A program made the position numbers and the translations under genes. 64,000 bases of DNA from Candidatus Methanomassiliicoccus intestinalis Issoire-Mx1 (GTDB taxonomy: Archaea; Thermoplasmatota; Thermoplasmata; Methanomassiliicoccales; Methanomassiliicoccaceae). Within the stretch, counting starts at the first letter, position 1, and every line of letters begins with the position of its first letter. The stretch spans positions 62,001 through 126,000 of the forward strand of contig NC_021353.1 in assembly GCF_000404225.1 (NCBI RefSeq). Reading direction: 5' to 3'. Below the pieces are notes generated by a model. It did no database searches. It had not been told where the DNA came from and saw nothing but the letters and a program-made list of their open reading frames with translations. Positions 1-9,839 of the stretch are shown piece after piece.

Positions 1-507
1 GTTATCCTGCTTCCTGCTGTTATAACCAAGGATTTCAATCAGACATATCATAAGAAAGTAGCAGTCCTGTTTCCTATTCCTTTCGTTGCATATCTTGTTT
101 TATCCTTCATCGACTCTGCTGTCTCCATAGAGCATTTCGATGTATACTCCTATGCTGTCCAGACATTTGCCGCTATGGTCTGCGGAATGCTGCTGATGAT
201 TTCGATAAATGCGGGCAGCAGCGAGATTAAGATCTCCAAACGCTGGATCCTGCTGTTTTCGATTGCCTTTGCCTGCATGTTTGCCATTGTCTGCATGTTC
301 GTTATTTACGTGCAGATGTCCGCAGACGGCTGGCTTGTATCAAATGATGATTTTGCAAACGGAGTGGACAATACCGAATCAAACAGACATCTGATGCTGC
401 CTGCTTTCCTGACTACATTTCTGTCGCTGATCTATGGATATATCCTCAGGTGTATTTTCAAACGGATTCCCAAGACAGAAATCTCTCTGTATTACGGGGT
501 GGATTGA
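1..507 (+). CDS. Membrane protein, 5'-truncated by window edge
   Basis: The reading frame is open from base 1 to a TGA at 505-507, so only the last 168 residues are visible and the true start lies outside. I do not recognise the family. The visible part has about four hydrophobic segments (near residues 1-10, 20-40, 50-72 and 80-105), a polar loop rich in Asp and Asn, and a last helix near residues 140-155 before a basic tail. It is therefore probably a multi-pass integral membrane protein. The next gene begins one base after its stop, so the two are almost certainly co-transcribed and perhaps translationally coupled. Confidence 0.7.
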   Translation, partial: VILLPAVITKDFNQTYHKKVAVLFPIPFVAYLVLSFIDSAVSIEHFDVYSYAVQTFAAMVCGMLLMISINAGSSEIKISKRWILLFSIAFACMFAIVCMFVIYVQMSADGWLVSNDDFANGVDNTESNRHLMLPAFLTTFLSLIYGYILRCIFKRIPKTEISLYYGVD

Positions 508-508
508 A

Positions 509-1153
509 ATGGATAAAGGCAAACTGTCCGATGGAATCTGCATCCTTGCGAGCATAATTCTGATTATAATGTCGATAATCTCAATCAGTCAGGCTCAGCG
601 TATGAGCTATGAAGTCAACACAGGCTTCTTCTGTGCCTTCTTCTGCTTAGTGCCGCTGATCCTCAGAAGGCTGAAGTGGGTTACGCTGCCCCTTCCCTTT
701 GTGCTGCTGATTGAAGTCGCCATCTTCCTGCATGCTTACGGAGTGCTGCTGCTGAGATATGATTTCATTCCTTACTGGGATACTGTGACCCACACGATTT
801 CCTCTGTTACTGTGGCTCTGTGTGTCTTCTACACCCTGATGGTAGTGAATGAATTCGATCCAGATACCCGGTTTACTTCGAAGAGCATTCCGCTGTTCAT
901 CTTTCTGATCATGTTTACATTCAGTGCTTACTGGGAAGTGTTTGAACTGATCGTTGATGAAGTCTCAGGCACCAATATGCAGTACAGCCCCTGGGATACC
1001 ATCAGAGATCTGGTGTGCGATACAGCAGGAGCTCTGATTGTTTCCATCTATGCTATGTGGTACATGAAGCGCAACAGCGAAGACAGCTTTGTTGATACTC
1101 TGAAGCTTCATCCGTATGTTACAAAGCTGATCCTTCCATTTCATAAAGGTTAA
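509..1153 (+). CDS. DUF2238/YjdF-like multi-pass membrane protein
   Basis: A 214-residue protein starting at the ATG at 509, one base after the upstream stop. An in-frame ATG at 434 exists but would overlap the upstream gene by 74 nt, so 509 is preferred. It has about six hydrophobic helices. The central part holds the spaced acidic and polar residues typical of DUF2238/YjdF-type proteins: a YWDTVTH segment, a YWEVFELIVDE segment, then PWDTIRDLVCDTAGA. The family's role is unknown; these conserved charged residues inside membrane segments suggest an active site or channel. It is probably in an operon with the membrane protein before it. The family assignment rests on motif pattern only. Confidence 0.65.
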   Translation: MDKGKLSDGICILASIILIIMSIISISQAQRMSYEVNTGFFCAFFCLVPLILRRLKWVTLPLPFVLLIEVAIFLHAYGVLLLRYDFIPYWDTVTHTISSVTVALCVFYTLMVVNEFDPDTRFTSKSIPLFIFLIMFTFSAYWEVFELIVDEVSGTNMQYSPWDTIRDLVCDTAGALIVSIYAMWYMKRNSEDSFVDTLKLHPYVTKLILPFHKG

Positions 1154-1154
1154 A

Positions 1155-1190
1155 AAGCAGGCTTCAAACCCTGCTTCATTCTTATTTTTT
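1155..1190 (+). terminator. Intrinsic-type terminator after the membrane-protein pair
   Basis: Stem AAGCAGG (1155-1161) pairs with CCTGCTT (1170-1176). A T-rich stretch ending in seven T residues follows. It sits directly after the stop at 1153. Confidence 0.7.
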
Positions 1191-2418
1191 TGTGATTTTT
1201 TCAGCTGTGTTTCTTTTTACCCGTTTGTCTCTATTCCTCTGCCTCTGCTTTGCCCTGCAACGGCTGATTTTTTTTAGGTATCTCTGATTCTACGGGCTTG
1301 TATTCTTTTTTTACTTCTCCGTGATTATCTCCTTTTCTGCTGCTGATTTATTGTTTTCAAGAGTTCTGCTGTTAGTATTCTTATGTTCTAGAATAGTTAT
1401 GCCTAAGCAATTCTGTTCGTTATGAGCCCGGTATGTGTGTGCTTTTTTTTGCTGATTCGGCATTCTTTGTATGAATGCTGGTAGTGTTCATATCATTTAT
1501 TTTATTATAAACTGCTTGTATAATTTATTTTGTCTGACTATTGTTTTAATTTCTTATATTTATTCATAACTGCTGGCTGTTATTGAATTCTTATAAAATA
1601 TTTGTGTTATATTGAGTCTAAATTATCATAAATGATATTTGTTTCCTGTAATTATGCTGGTGAATTGTACTGATATTCTCCTTTTTTGTGTTCTATGTCC
1701 TCTTTATGTTCTAAGATATAATATCTATAACAGTAAAAGGAGAATTCCCGCTGAGCTGTTTTCAGAGCAAAAATCTGCAGAAAGCGTGCAGGCTTGGTAT
1801 ATTTTGATTAGATTTTCATCACAAGCTTAGTCATTACCTTTTTTAGATCCCGAGAAAAGTACCGTTTAGTCCCTGACTTTCTCTAAATCTCCTAAATGTA
1901 CGAAATTTAACATATTTTTTGAAATATGTTTATAAGTCTCGGTAATTTCTTACATGATGTTTTATACAATACAATATGTTTAGAATGATACTTTATTTTT
2001 GATTTATGTATGTTATTGAACACTCATCAAGGATTCTCATATTCAATAATAAAACTAGCAGTTATTATTTAAAAAGTGTTTATCTCACCAATTCAATATA
2101 TTTTGGGCTAATTTTCGATATCTATATCATAAGTATTATATCCCCCATTACTGATAAGAGCGCATAAACCACTTCAGATGCTCAACTGAAAAACATGCAA
2201 GGCTATGAAATATGTCGATGGATGGGTCGCGTGATAGCTATATGATTAATTTTATATGGATGTCCGATCTTCCCCTCTTTTGATAACCACACCTGCTCTT
2301 TGCATGGACAAATCACTCTTCAGAGCCAGGAAAGAAAGAAAAGCCAAAAACAAAGAAAAAAACAATCAGAACCGTCCCGCATTCGTTCGAATGCATTGAT
2401 TGCGAATCGATTTGCAAT
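1191..2418. other. Long non-coding, T-rich region left of surface-gene pair 1
   Basis: No credible gene is seen: the only ORF of note (1639-1830) is short and lacks a ribosome site. The first part is T-rich and the middle AT-rich. Near the right end is a perfect inverted repeat, GCATTCG (2379-2385) / CGAATGC (2388-2394). It is followed by the words cgatttgcaattc, which also occur in the repeat tracts of the other cassettes. The GCGCAGGGGAA boundary site found at the other cassette ends is absent here. The left flank of pair 1 therefore looks truncated at about 2390-2418. Confidence 0.6.
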
Positions 2419-2699
2419 TCTTATTGCTGATTGAGTTTGCAGTTTTGGTTTTGAAAAAAATTGTTTTTTTGTTTTTGATTTTGGTTTCTCTTTTCTTTTT
2501 TGAGTTTTGAAGTTAGAAAGTGATTTTAATTTCAGTCTTTGAGAAGAGAAGGCAAAAATGGTGATTGAATGAAAACAGAAAAGAGACTGACAATGGCTCT
2601 GAGCGTCTTAGTTGCGCTTATGATGCTAGCTGTCCCTCTCGCATCTTCAAGCAACTTGTTCGTGGATGGGGGACAGACAAACTCTAACGGCGATGCGCC
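2419..2699 (+). repeat. 281-bp 5' repeat, copy R1 (promoter, leader, signal peptide)
   Basis: This block is the same in all six large surface-protein genes: about 150 bp upstream and the first 43 codons. It runs from TCTTATTGCTG to GATGCGCC. The other copies are at 8876-9157 (minus), 29170-29450, 34662-34942 (minus), 45440-45720 and 51895-52175 (minus). The upstream part is T-rich and has long A and T runs. It contains a four-codon mini-ORF (ATG at 2558) whose TGA overlaps the real ATG at 2569, with GGTGAT (2560-2565) as a likely ribosome site. Sequence similarity drops at both ends of the block, as expected for a recombination or gene-conversion tract. Confidence 0.95.
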
Positions 2700-5418
2700 C
2701 TTGATAGGGGCTGATGCCGATATTTCAAGTACAGGTGACAATACAAATAGTCCTACAACAACCGAAGGATGGTCGGTTGATGATGTGTGGCTTATTTATG
2801 ATCAAGCTACATTAAATAAAATTGGAACTTATGTAGATTTTGCTAAGTGGTGTGAGGCAGTCAATTGCAGTGAAACATGGCAAGCTGGAATGACTCCATG
2901 GATTGCTATTGCATTTACAACAGATGAGCAAGGAGATATTTCTATTCAAATCGGTGATACTAATACTATTTCATTCAATGGTATGAAGAAGGGAAATCAC
3001 CTAGCTACTGGATATCTTGGAACTGCATTAGTTAATAACTCTGAAGATGCATTTGGGTTTGAGATAACCAAACAGATTTCTGATGCAGTGGTGAGTTTAA
3101 AACTTGGGGATGATGTTAAAGACAATTCAAAGACATTCTCTTACAACCCTGTTTCAGTTAATGTTGACTTTGTTTTAAATGAAATGAACGGAGCAACAAT
3201 TCTGAATAAGACTGATGTTACATTACCAATCAATGATGCCAAGAGAGGAATCAACTGGTATAAGACAGACTATGGTGTAAGAGCATCTGTTCTGAGCGGA
3301 TTCACTTCCGTTGAGTACTTAATATCATGTCTAGCTAAAACTAATGTCATTACAAATGATGGTTATCAGATTGATACATGGAAAGACGCTTCTGGAATAG
3401 TCTATCAAAATTCAGAACTTCCTGATAAAGATTCTAATGTCGCATCCAATAGAATACTTGATGATATGACCATTACGGCTAACTGGAGCTTGAAAACTGG
3501 CTATGCTCAGCTTGATGTAAACGTTGCCGGCGACATTACAACAGACAAGAAGTTTGTACAAGCATTTGTTCTTAATGATGATAATAAGATAGCATTTTCA
3601 GATGCATCAAAAACTAAAACAAACGCATTAATCACATCTCTTCCTGGAATCAGCCAGATGGGCTACAATGTAGTCAGTGGATCTAATGAACAGATTTACA
3701 CAATGAAAGTTACATCTTCTAACGGCAATGAAGTAAAGAATGGAACTGTACTTTCTACCGATGATTCATTAACTGTTACATACACAATGAACACTACATT
3801 ATATCAAAAAATAACCGTTTCATCTGAAATGTTTGATAGTGATGTAGTATTGTTTGCTCCTGCAACTGATGATTTCACATATTCTCAAGTGTTCAACGCA
3901 CTTCAGAAATATAATGGAACCAAATCTGAACTGTTTGGAATAACAACATCTTCAACTTACGCTACAGATAAATCATATGTTACTTCTGACAACTATTACA
4001 GAATAACTGGATTTGATGGTGTAAAAGGAAATCTTGAGAGTAACAAGAACGCTTCAAACGCTGTTACATTAGATGTTTCTCTTAATGAGTATAAAGTAAT
4101 GTTCATGGTGAACGGTAAATTCGAAGTTGTATCTGTTGCTTATGGAGAGAACCCTCTTGACAAGTGCACTCTGATCTCTGGAATGACTGTCGATCATTGG
4201 GTTACGTACGAGTCTGCTAATAATAAATACACATTTACCCCCGTAATATTTACGCAGGGATACATCGCTCAGCTGGAAAACCAGTCAAAGGCCGATAAGG
4301 ATAAAATAACTCAGACGTTCATCGCTTGTTTCTATCCTGCTTCACAAACTGGTTATGCAGTATTCAATGCAAAGGGTGTATCTGACAGCGATAACTCAAA
4401 TGCATACTTTGGAAGCAAAGATGTTACTGAGATCATTGTTACTGGAAAAGTAGGAGACTCTATATCAAAGGCTGACGCTCCATCATCATCTAAAGATCAC
4501 TGGTTATTCTTTGGATGGAATACCACTGAAAACTGGGGTAGTGATGATGCTAAGAAAGACACGTTCGTTGCATATGCTGATAACAAAGTAGTTACATACA
4601 ATGCAGTCTGGGACGATTACAAATATGCTGTGACTTTCTACAACGGCAGCAATGTTGCTGGTGTATTCTATTGCAATGAAAAAACAGGCATCTTAAAAAT
4701 TGCTGATCTAAATGGTGCAATCGTAGGAATTGAATACGATGGTACATTATACTCAGCATCTGCACTTAAGGCAGAAAATGCGGCTGATGATACGATTGTA
4801 TATGCCGATCCAAACGCTGCTAAAGCATACCTTGATGCATACAACAAAATCATATTCTCTGATAAAGATGGATACGCTCTCAAACAATGGAATGATGCTG
4901 ATGGAAAAGCAATGATTACTGTAAAAGAGACCACGACTTCTCCATATTATGAGGTCTCAAAAGTAAACATTAAAGAAATCAAATCAGACATCAGCCTATA
5001 TGGTCAATTCAATCCTAAAGATTACACAATCATTTACAGCGGTAACACTGCTACCATGACAAACGAAATGAAGCAGATTGTTAAAGTTGATGAAAGTGTA
5101 AATCTATTCAGTGACTCCGCATTCAGCAATGACGGATTCAAACTGAAAGAGTGGAACACAAGGCCTGATGGAAAAGGTACAACCTATGCTTTAGGAGCTT
5201 CATTCTCCCTTAATGGAGAACAGTATGAAGATCTGAAGAACGGCGAATTCTCGCTCTACGCTATCTGGGAGAAATCCAATGGCAATGCAACACCTGGTGA
5301 CAACACTGATGGAGACAATGATAACAGCAACACAGACACATATCTGTTAGCTGGAATACTTGTTGTGATCATCATTCTGATCATCGTTGTTGCAGTTGTA
5401 CTGAGAAAGAAGAACTGA
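2569..5418 (+). CDS. Giant anchored surface protein, pair 1 plus-strand member
   Basis: A 949-residue secreted, membrane-anchored protein. A basic and hydrophobic signal peptide (residues 1 to ~28) and the region to residue 43 are shared with the five paralogues. Next comes one copy of a ~160-residue N-terminal domain marked by IYDQATLNKIG and PWIAIAFTT (about residues 70-125). The middle holds domains shared by all paralogues (VMFMVNGKFEVV, GYAVFNAKGV, VTFYNGSNVAGVFY). Near 790-915 are Listeria-Bacteroides/InlB-type repeats (WNTRPDGKGT and LYAIWE). A Thr/Asn/Asp-rich linker leads to a type A anchor helix (~924-945) and the tail RKKN. A role in adhesion or cell-surface interaction is inferred from these domains. 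The gene is convergent with its partner at 5677. Confidence 0.9.
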   Translation: MKTEKRLTMALSVLVALMMLAVPLASSSNLFVDGGQTNSNGDAPLIGADADISSTGDNTNSPTTTEGWSVDDVWLIYDQATLNKIGTYVDFAKWCEAVNCSETWQAGMTPWIAIAFTTDEQGDISIQIGDTNTISFNGMKKGNHLATGYLGTALVNNSEDAFGFEITKQISDAVVSLKLGDDVKDNSKTFSYNPVSVNVDFVLNEMNGATILNKTDVTLPINDAKRGINWYKTDYGVRASVLSGFTSVEYLISCLAKTNVITNDGYQIDTWKDASGIVYQNSELPDKDSNVASNRILDDMTITANWSLKTGYAQLDVNVAGDITTDKKFVQAFVLNDDNKIAFSDASKTKTNALITSLPGISQMGYNVVSGSNEQIYTMKVTSSNGNEVKNGTVLSTDDSLTVTYTMNTTLYQKITVSSEMFDSDVVLFAPATDDFTYSQVFNALQKYNGTKSELFGITTSSTYATDKSYVTSDNYYRITGFDGVKGNLESNKNASNAVTLDVSLNEYKVMFMVNGKFEVVSVAYGENPLDKCTLISGMTVDHWVTYESANNKYTFTPVIFTQGYIAQLENQSKADKDKITQTFIACFYPASQTGYAVFNAKGVSDSDNSNAYFGSKDVTEIIVTGKVGDSISKADAPSSSKDHWLFFGWNTTENWGSDDAKKDTFVAYADNKVVTYNAVWDDYKYAVTFYNGSNVAGVFYCNEKTGILKIADLNGAIVGIEYDGTLYSASALKAENAADDTIVYADPNAAKAYLDAYNKIIFSDKDGYALKQWNDADGKAMITVKETTTSPYYEVSKVNIKEIKSDISLYGQFNPKDYTIIYSGNTATMTNEMKQIVKVDESVNLFSDSAFSNDGFKLKEWNTRPDGKGTTYALGASFSLNGEQYEDLKNGEFSLYAIWEKSNGNATPGDNTDGDNDNSNTDTYLLAGILVVIIILIIVVAVVLRKKN

Positions 5419-5448
5419 AAGTAAAAAAACACTTAAGTAAAATCAATT

Positions 5449-5474
5449 AAAGTCAGAGTTTAATCTCTGACTTT
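5449..5474 (+). terminator. Hairpin terminator after the plus-strand gene of pair 1
   Basis: AAAGTCAGAG (5449-5458), a 6-nt loop, then CTCTGACTTT (5465-5474), followed by a T-rich stretch. The same hairpin recurs at 32377-32402 and 48455-48480. In pair 2 it sits next to the minus-strand gene instead of the plus-strand gene. Confidence 0.8.
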
Positions 5475-5606
5475 TCAAATTTCTTTTTTTAAAATTATTT
5501 TTTGATTCAAAAGTACAAGTTTTATTTTTAAAATAAGTTTTTTCAGTAAAAGTTTCAAAAAAAGTAAACAAAAGAAATAGAAAAAAAGTAAGTAAAAGTT
5601 AATAAA

Positions 5607-5645
5607 AAGAATCAGTTAAGATTCTTATTTACTAACTTCGTTAGT
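5607..5645 (-). terminator. Double hairpin terminator after the minus-strand gene of pair 1
   Basis: Two short hairpins: AAGAATC/GATTCTT (5607-5613 and 5620-5626) and ACTAAC-TTC-GTTAGT (5631-5645). Read on the minus strand they follow the stop of the 5677 gene. The first is followed by a T-rich run in that direction. Copies occur at 32247-32285 (inverted order) and 48616-48654. Confidence 0.7.
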
Positions 5646-5676
5646 TTTGTTTTTATCAGTTTAAGATTTAAAGATT

Positions 5677-8600
5677 TTACTTTCTTCTCATCAGTACAAT
5701 TCCTACAATAGCAAGAATTGCAATTACAGCAAGCATTCCAGCGATGAGATATAATGCAGTGTTGTCACTGTCATTGTTTCCATCAGTGTTACCGCTTGGG
5801 TTGTCAGATGATCCGACTTTCTCCCAGATGGCGTAGAGTGTGAAGCCTTTGTCGTTGGCATTTATTTTATCGAGTTTCTCATATGCGCTGCCGTTGATTG
5901 AGAATGATTCTCCTACTTTGTATGAAGTTCCTTCTCCGTCAGCTCTTGTGTTCCAGGAAACTAACTTGTATCCATCATTGTTGAATGTAGCTTCACCGAG
6001 AAGTTTCAGAGATTCATCAACATATCCAGTCTGAGTCATTGGGTTTGGAGATGCTGCAATGTTGCTGTTGTATACAATTGTGTACTTTTGAGATTCAAAT
6101 CCAGCATAGAAGCTCATGTCAGATGAGATCTTTTTGAATTTGACTTCATAAGAAGAAGACTTTACAGTTTTGTCATCGTTTCTTTCAACTTTGATATTGT
6201 CAAGCATTACATTGCCGTCAGTGTCTTTCCACTGAGTGACTTTGTATCCGTCTTTAGCAGGGTAGAGTATGTTGTTGAATGCTTTCAGAGCATCTCCTGT
6301 AAGCGTGATTCCATTTGTATGTTTGTATGCTACACCATTGTATGAGAATGCTACAAGTCCTGTCTCTATAGAGTCACTTGATGTCTGAGAGTCTCCGCCG
6401 TAGTAGAAGATACCATTCACATCGCTGCCGTTGTAGAATGTAATTGTGTATTTGTATGAGACTATATCAGCGTTGAAGGATGTAACACTGTCCTTAACAC
6501 CAAATGCAGAGGGGTTTTCTCCTGTGCTTACGTATCCAGAGTATCCAATCAGAACATTCTTTGTCTCATAAACTGGTGAAACAGCAGGTAATGGAATTAC
6601 AGTTGAGTTGGTACCGGCAACAGCTTTTCCAGGAATGATAATGCTCTTAACGTATTTGTTTCCATAGTTTCCAGCGATTCCATTGTTTGAAGCATTAAAC
6701 ACTGCATATGCTGTGCTGTCTGCTTTCTCAAAGCATGCGATGAATACAAACTGTGGTTTTTCTCCAGATACGGCTTTATCGTTTACTGCTTTAACATCTG
6801 AAGTAGAGTTGAAGTTAAACGTCTGGAATTTATAAGTGTCATTTTCATAGTCACTGTATTCCATATACACCCAGTGGTTCAATCCAGAAACATTAAGTGT
6901 GCATTTGTCAGCAGTAAGCTGTCCATATGGAACATAAACGATTTCATACTGACCGTTTACCATGAAGATAACGTTATATCCGTTTAACTCAGAGTTTAAT
7001 GTTAAATCTGTTCCAGGAGCAGTCTTTGTATCATCTAAAGCAATACCGCTGTCCCAGCCTGTAACTTTGTATTTTCCATCAGAAGTTGTGTATTTATTAT
7101 CATCAAGTTTAACATTGAGAGCTTTATTACTACCTGATACTTCTCCACCAAAGCTCTTCTTAAGTCCAAGGTTTGCTGCAGTTGCATTTTTATTATCCTC
7201 CCCGAGACCAATCAGAGCATTCCAGACTTGATTGTAGGTATAGGTGTTGCTGTTGTATGCATACATTACTGCTTTTGCATCGCCAAAGATTTCAGATGAA
7301 ACAGTAATCTTTGTGTAAGAAGTCAATGCATATTCAATGTAAACAGTACTGTCAGCATTCATGCTTACAAGTCCAGTTGATTTTAAGTCTTTACCATCAG
7401 CATTGTTTTCTTTTACAGTGTATGAATAAACTGTTGGTAAGTCGTTATCAGTGTTTGCATTTTTAACATTGATTACATATCCTTTGTCCTTAATTGCTTC
7501 TGGAAGTAGGCTGATAATGTTACTTGAAGAAACATTTACGGTTTTTTCGTCAGCACTGTATAATGCTAATGAATATTTGTATGTAGTTCCATCGTATATA
7601 ACATCAATCGGTGCCTGAACCCAGTTATCGATAATTTCCCAGTTAGCATTCAGAATCATGCTTTTTGTAATTTTATCACTACCAGATTCATACTGAACAC
7701 CATTATCGTCAGTCCATGAACTAAATATGTATCCTGCTTTTGCTGGGTTAATTAGACTTAACAGACCAGTAATTGAAACTTCATTTTTCTCAAACGTAGC
7801 ATAAACTATGTTTTTATTATCTGGATCGTATGAGAATGTTACATCAAGACCATCAGTAGATTTTGTAATATTTGCTTTAACGTCATCTAAGCTGATTCTT
7901 CCTTCGGAGTCAGGAACATTCAGGTTAAATGTAACAGTTATTTTCTCACCTGCATCTGCTCCAAATGCAAAGGAATATGATGAATTTGCACCGGCAACAT
8001 TTACAAAATATTCTCCGTGATACTTAGCAATGGAACTATCATTGCCGACAGCAAGATTAAAACAGTCTTCATTAGTGTGAGATCCATTTACAAACGCAGC
8101 GAATACATGAGTTCCATTGGAATTTCCAACACTTGTGGTAATTGTAGAATAATCACCATCGTTTAACTTCGCTGTAAAGTCAACAGATCCTACTCCTTCA
8201 GGTGCAGTGTATGCAATAGCAATCCATGCATTCAAACTGCCATCCCATTTCTCTCTAAAGTTACTGTTTTGAATATCTTTGCCCACGTAGGTTCCGATCT
8301 TGTCTAAAGAAGCTTGATCGTATACAATCCACGAGTCAACGATTTCGATATCGTTTGGATCTGCATATGTTACTGTATCATGGAGTGGATTAGCTGCATT
8401 ATTTATTTTTAATAAAATATCATAGTCTCCATGGAATTTATCAGAAGATAAACCAAGATCACCATTTAATCCAACGACAATTCCATGACTGGTTCCGCTG
8501 AAATTTAAACTCGAGCCTGAGATTGTAGCTTTTCCGTCAATTACAACATTCTTCAGAGAATTTTGTGATTTAATGTCATCTATTTTTTTAATATTGCTAT

Positions 8601-9006
8601 TTGTAATTGTGAGTTCTAGAGAGTTAACAGTGTCAGTGGATTGGTACACAATGGCAAGCCATGGATCTGCTTTCCATTGAGCATCGCTTCTATTTTCTCC
8701 ACCAAATGAACCCTCTATCGAGTTTGAGTTAGTAGTAGTTAACTTAAGATATTTGTCAATAAACATGTCATAACTGGCTTCACTGTCAATTATAAATGTG
8801 TTGATAATTTGATTATTAGCTGGAGTTGGCCAAGTATATTTAGAAACACTTAGGCTCGTCGAAGCGCTCAACATTGGCGCATCGCCGTTAGAGTTTGTCT
8901 GTCCCCCATCCACGAACAAGTTGCTTGAAGATGCGAGAGGGACAGCTAGCATCATAAGCGCAACTAAGACGCTCAGAGCCATTGTCAGTCTCTTTTCTGT
9001 TTTCAT
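5677..9006 (-). CDS. Giant anchored surface protein, pair 1 minus-strand member
   Basis: A 1109-residue paralogue of the 2569 gene with the same first 43 codons, then a different start to the mature part (APMLSAS, as in the 45590 gene). It carries two copies of the N-terminal ~160-residue domain: one with IDSEASYDMFI and PWLAIVYQ, the second with IVYDQASLDKIG and AWIAIAYT. This explains its extra length. The conserved middle domains and Listeria-Bacteroides repeats (WNTRADGEGT, LYAIWE) follow. The C-terminal anchor is type B (ALYLIAGMLAVIAILAIVG, tail MRRK), unlike its plus-strand neighbour. It should be exported and anchored in the membrane with the bulk outside. Its partner or ligand is unknown. 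Confidence 0.9.
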   Translation of the reverse strand: MKTEKRLTMALSVLVALMMLAVPLASSSNLFVDGGQTNSNGDAPMLSASTSLSVSKYTWPTPANNQIINTFIIDSEASYDMFIDKYLKLTTTNSNSIEGSFGGENRSDAQWKADPWLAIVYQSTDTVNSLELTITNSNIKKIDDIKSQNSLKNVVIDGKATISGSSLNFSGTSHGIVVGLNGDLGLSSDKFHGDYDILLKINNAANPLHDTVTYADPNDIEIVDSWIVYDQASLDKIGTYVGKDIQNSNFREKWDGSLNAWIAIAYTAPEGVGSVDFTAKLNDGDYSTITTSVGNSNGTHVFAAFVNGSHTNEDCFNLAVGNDSSIAKYHGEYFVNVAGANSSYSFAFGADAGEKITVTFNLNVPDSEGRISLDDVKANITKSTDGLDVTFSYDPDNKNIVYATFEKNEVSITGLLSLINPAKAGYIFSSWTDDNGVQYESGSDKITKSMILNANWEIIDNWVQAPIDVIYDGTTYKYSLALYSADEKTVNVSSSNIISLLPEAIKDKGYVINVKNANTDNDLPTVYSYTVKENNADGKDLKSTGLVSMNADSTVYIEYALTSYTKITVSSEIFGDAKAVMYAYNSNTYTYNQVWNALIGLGEDNKNATAANLGLKKSFGGEVSGSNKALNVKLDDNKYTTSDGKYKVTGWDSGIALDDTKTAPGTDLTLNSELNGYNVIFMVNGQYEIVYVPYGQLTADKCTLNVSGLNHWVYMEYSDYENDTYKFQTFNFNSTSDVKAVNDKAVSGEKPQFVFIACFEKADSTAYAVFNASNNGIAGNYGNKYVKSIIIPGKAVAGTNSTVIPLPAVSPVYETKNVLIGYSGYVSTGENPSAFGVKDSVTSFNADIVSYKYTITFYNGSDVNGIFYYGGDSQTSSDSIETGLVAFSYNGVAYKHTNGITLTGDALKAFNNILYPAKDGYKVTQWKDTDGNVMLDNIKVERNDDKTVKSSSYEVKFKKISSDMSFYAGFESQKYTIVYNSNIAASPNPMTQTGYVDESLKLLGEATFNNDGYKLVSWNTRADGEGTSYKVGESFSINGSAYEKLDKINANDKGFTLYAIWEKVGSSDNPSGNTDGNNDSDNTALYLIAGMLAVIAILAIVGIVLMRRK

Positions 9007-9157
9007 TCAATCACCATTTTTGCCTTCTCTTCTCAAAGACTGAAATTAAAATCACTTTCTAACTTCAAAACTCAAAAAAGAAAAGAGAAACCAAAATCAA
9101 AAACAAAAAAACAATTTTTTTTCAAAACCAAAACTGCAAACTCAATCAGCAATAAGA
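8876..9157 (-). repeat. 5' repeat, copy R2
   Basis: Minus-strand copy of the shared 5' block. It is 282 bp because one homopolymer in the leader has eight T/A residues (around 9115-9122) where the other five copies have seven. Otherwise I see no difference from R1. Confidence 0.93.
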
Positions 9158-9437
9158 ATAATCAAAATAATCAAAGAAAAGAAAGAATAAACAAAGAGAA
9201 CAAAGAAAGAAGAAGAATGAAAGAATAAGAAAAGAAATGAGAATTGCAAATCATTTCAAACTTCACAAACTCAAATCTCAAACAATCAAAAACTCAAATC
9301 AATAAACAAAACAAACAGAACAAAACAGAAGAAAACAAAAGAGAAAATAGAAAAGAACAAAAGAAGGAATCAAACTTCAATCTAAATTCAATAATTCAAC
9401 AAAACAATCCAAGTAAATCAAAATAAATAATCAAAAT
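9158..9437. repeat. A-rich, T-poor mosaic tract upstream of the 5677 gene
   Basis: Nearly 270 bp made of short words such as AATAATCAAA, AAAGAA, AACAAA and GAATTGCAAATC, with almost no T on this strand. Parts match the tracts at 34943-35050, 45330-45439 (inverted) and 52176-52270, in different order. No gene is credible here. Confidence 0.75.
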
Positions 9438-9580
9438 AAACTAAGTCCAGACATATCAAAAAATCAAATCAAAAATCAATCAATTAATACTTACACAAAT
9501 CAATCAAACTCAATTCAATTTCACTTCATATTCTCAATGTAATTAGTATCAAATTCAAAATGAAATCAAACAAGTTCAAA
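9438..9580. repeat. 143-bp flank module, type I (right of pair 1)
   Basis: Reverse complement is identical, as far as I can read, to 28730-28872 left of pair 2. A slightly diverged copy lies at about 44989-45112 left of pair 3. It is AT-rich and has no ORF. The same module occurs in opposite orientations but at the same place relative to the cassette edge. Confidence 0.85.
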
Positions 9581-9839
9581 TAAAAATATCAAAATCAAAT
9601 ATCATCATAAACTAAATTTCAATCAGAAATCAAAATCAAAAATCATATCAAAATCAAACTTCAAATTCAAAATAAAATAAATCAAACAAGTTCAATCAAT
9701 AAAACTCAAATCAAAAATCAAAGAATAATATCACCAAAAATTTCAATCAAATTTCAAAATCAAAAAAGAAGTAAAATCAAAATAATCAACTCAAAGTCAT
9801 TTTAAACTCAACTTAACTTAATTCATTCTCACTTCATAT

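Noticed and set aside
1639..1830. 63-codon ORF in the T-rich left gap
   Set aside because: No ribosome site, no domain, and the region is T-rich with frequent chance ORFs.
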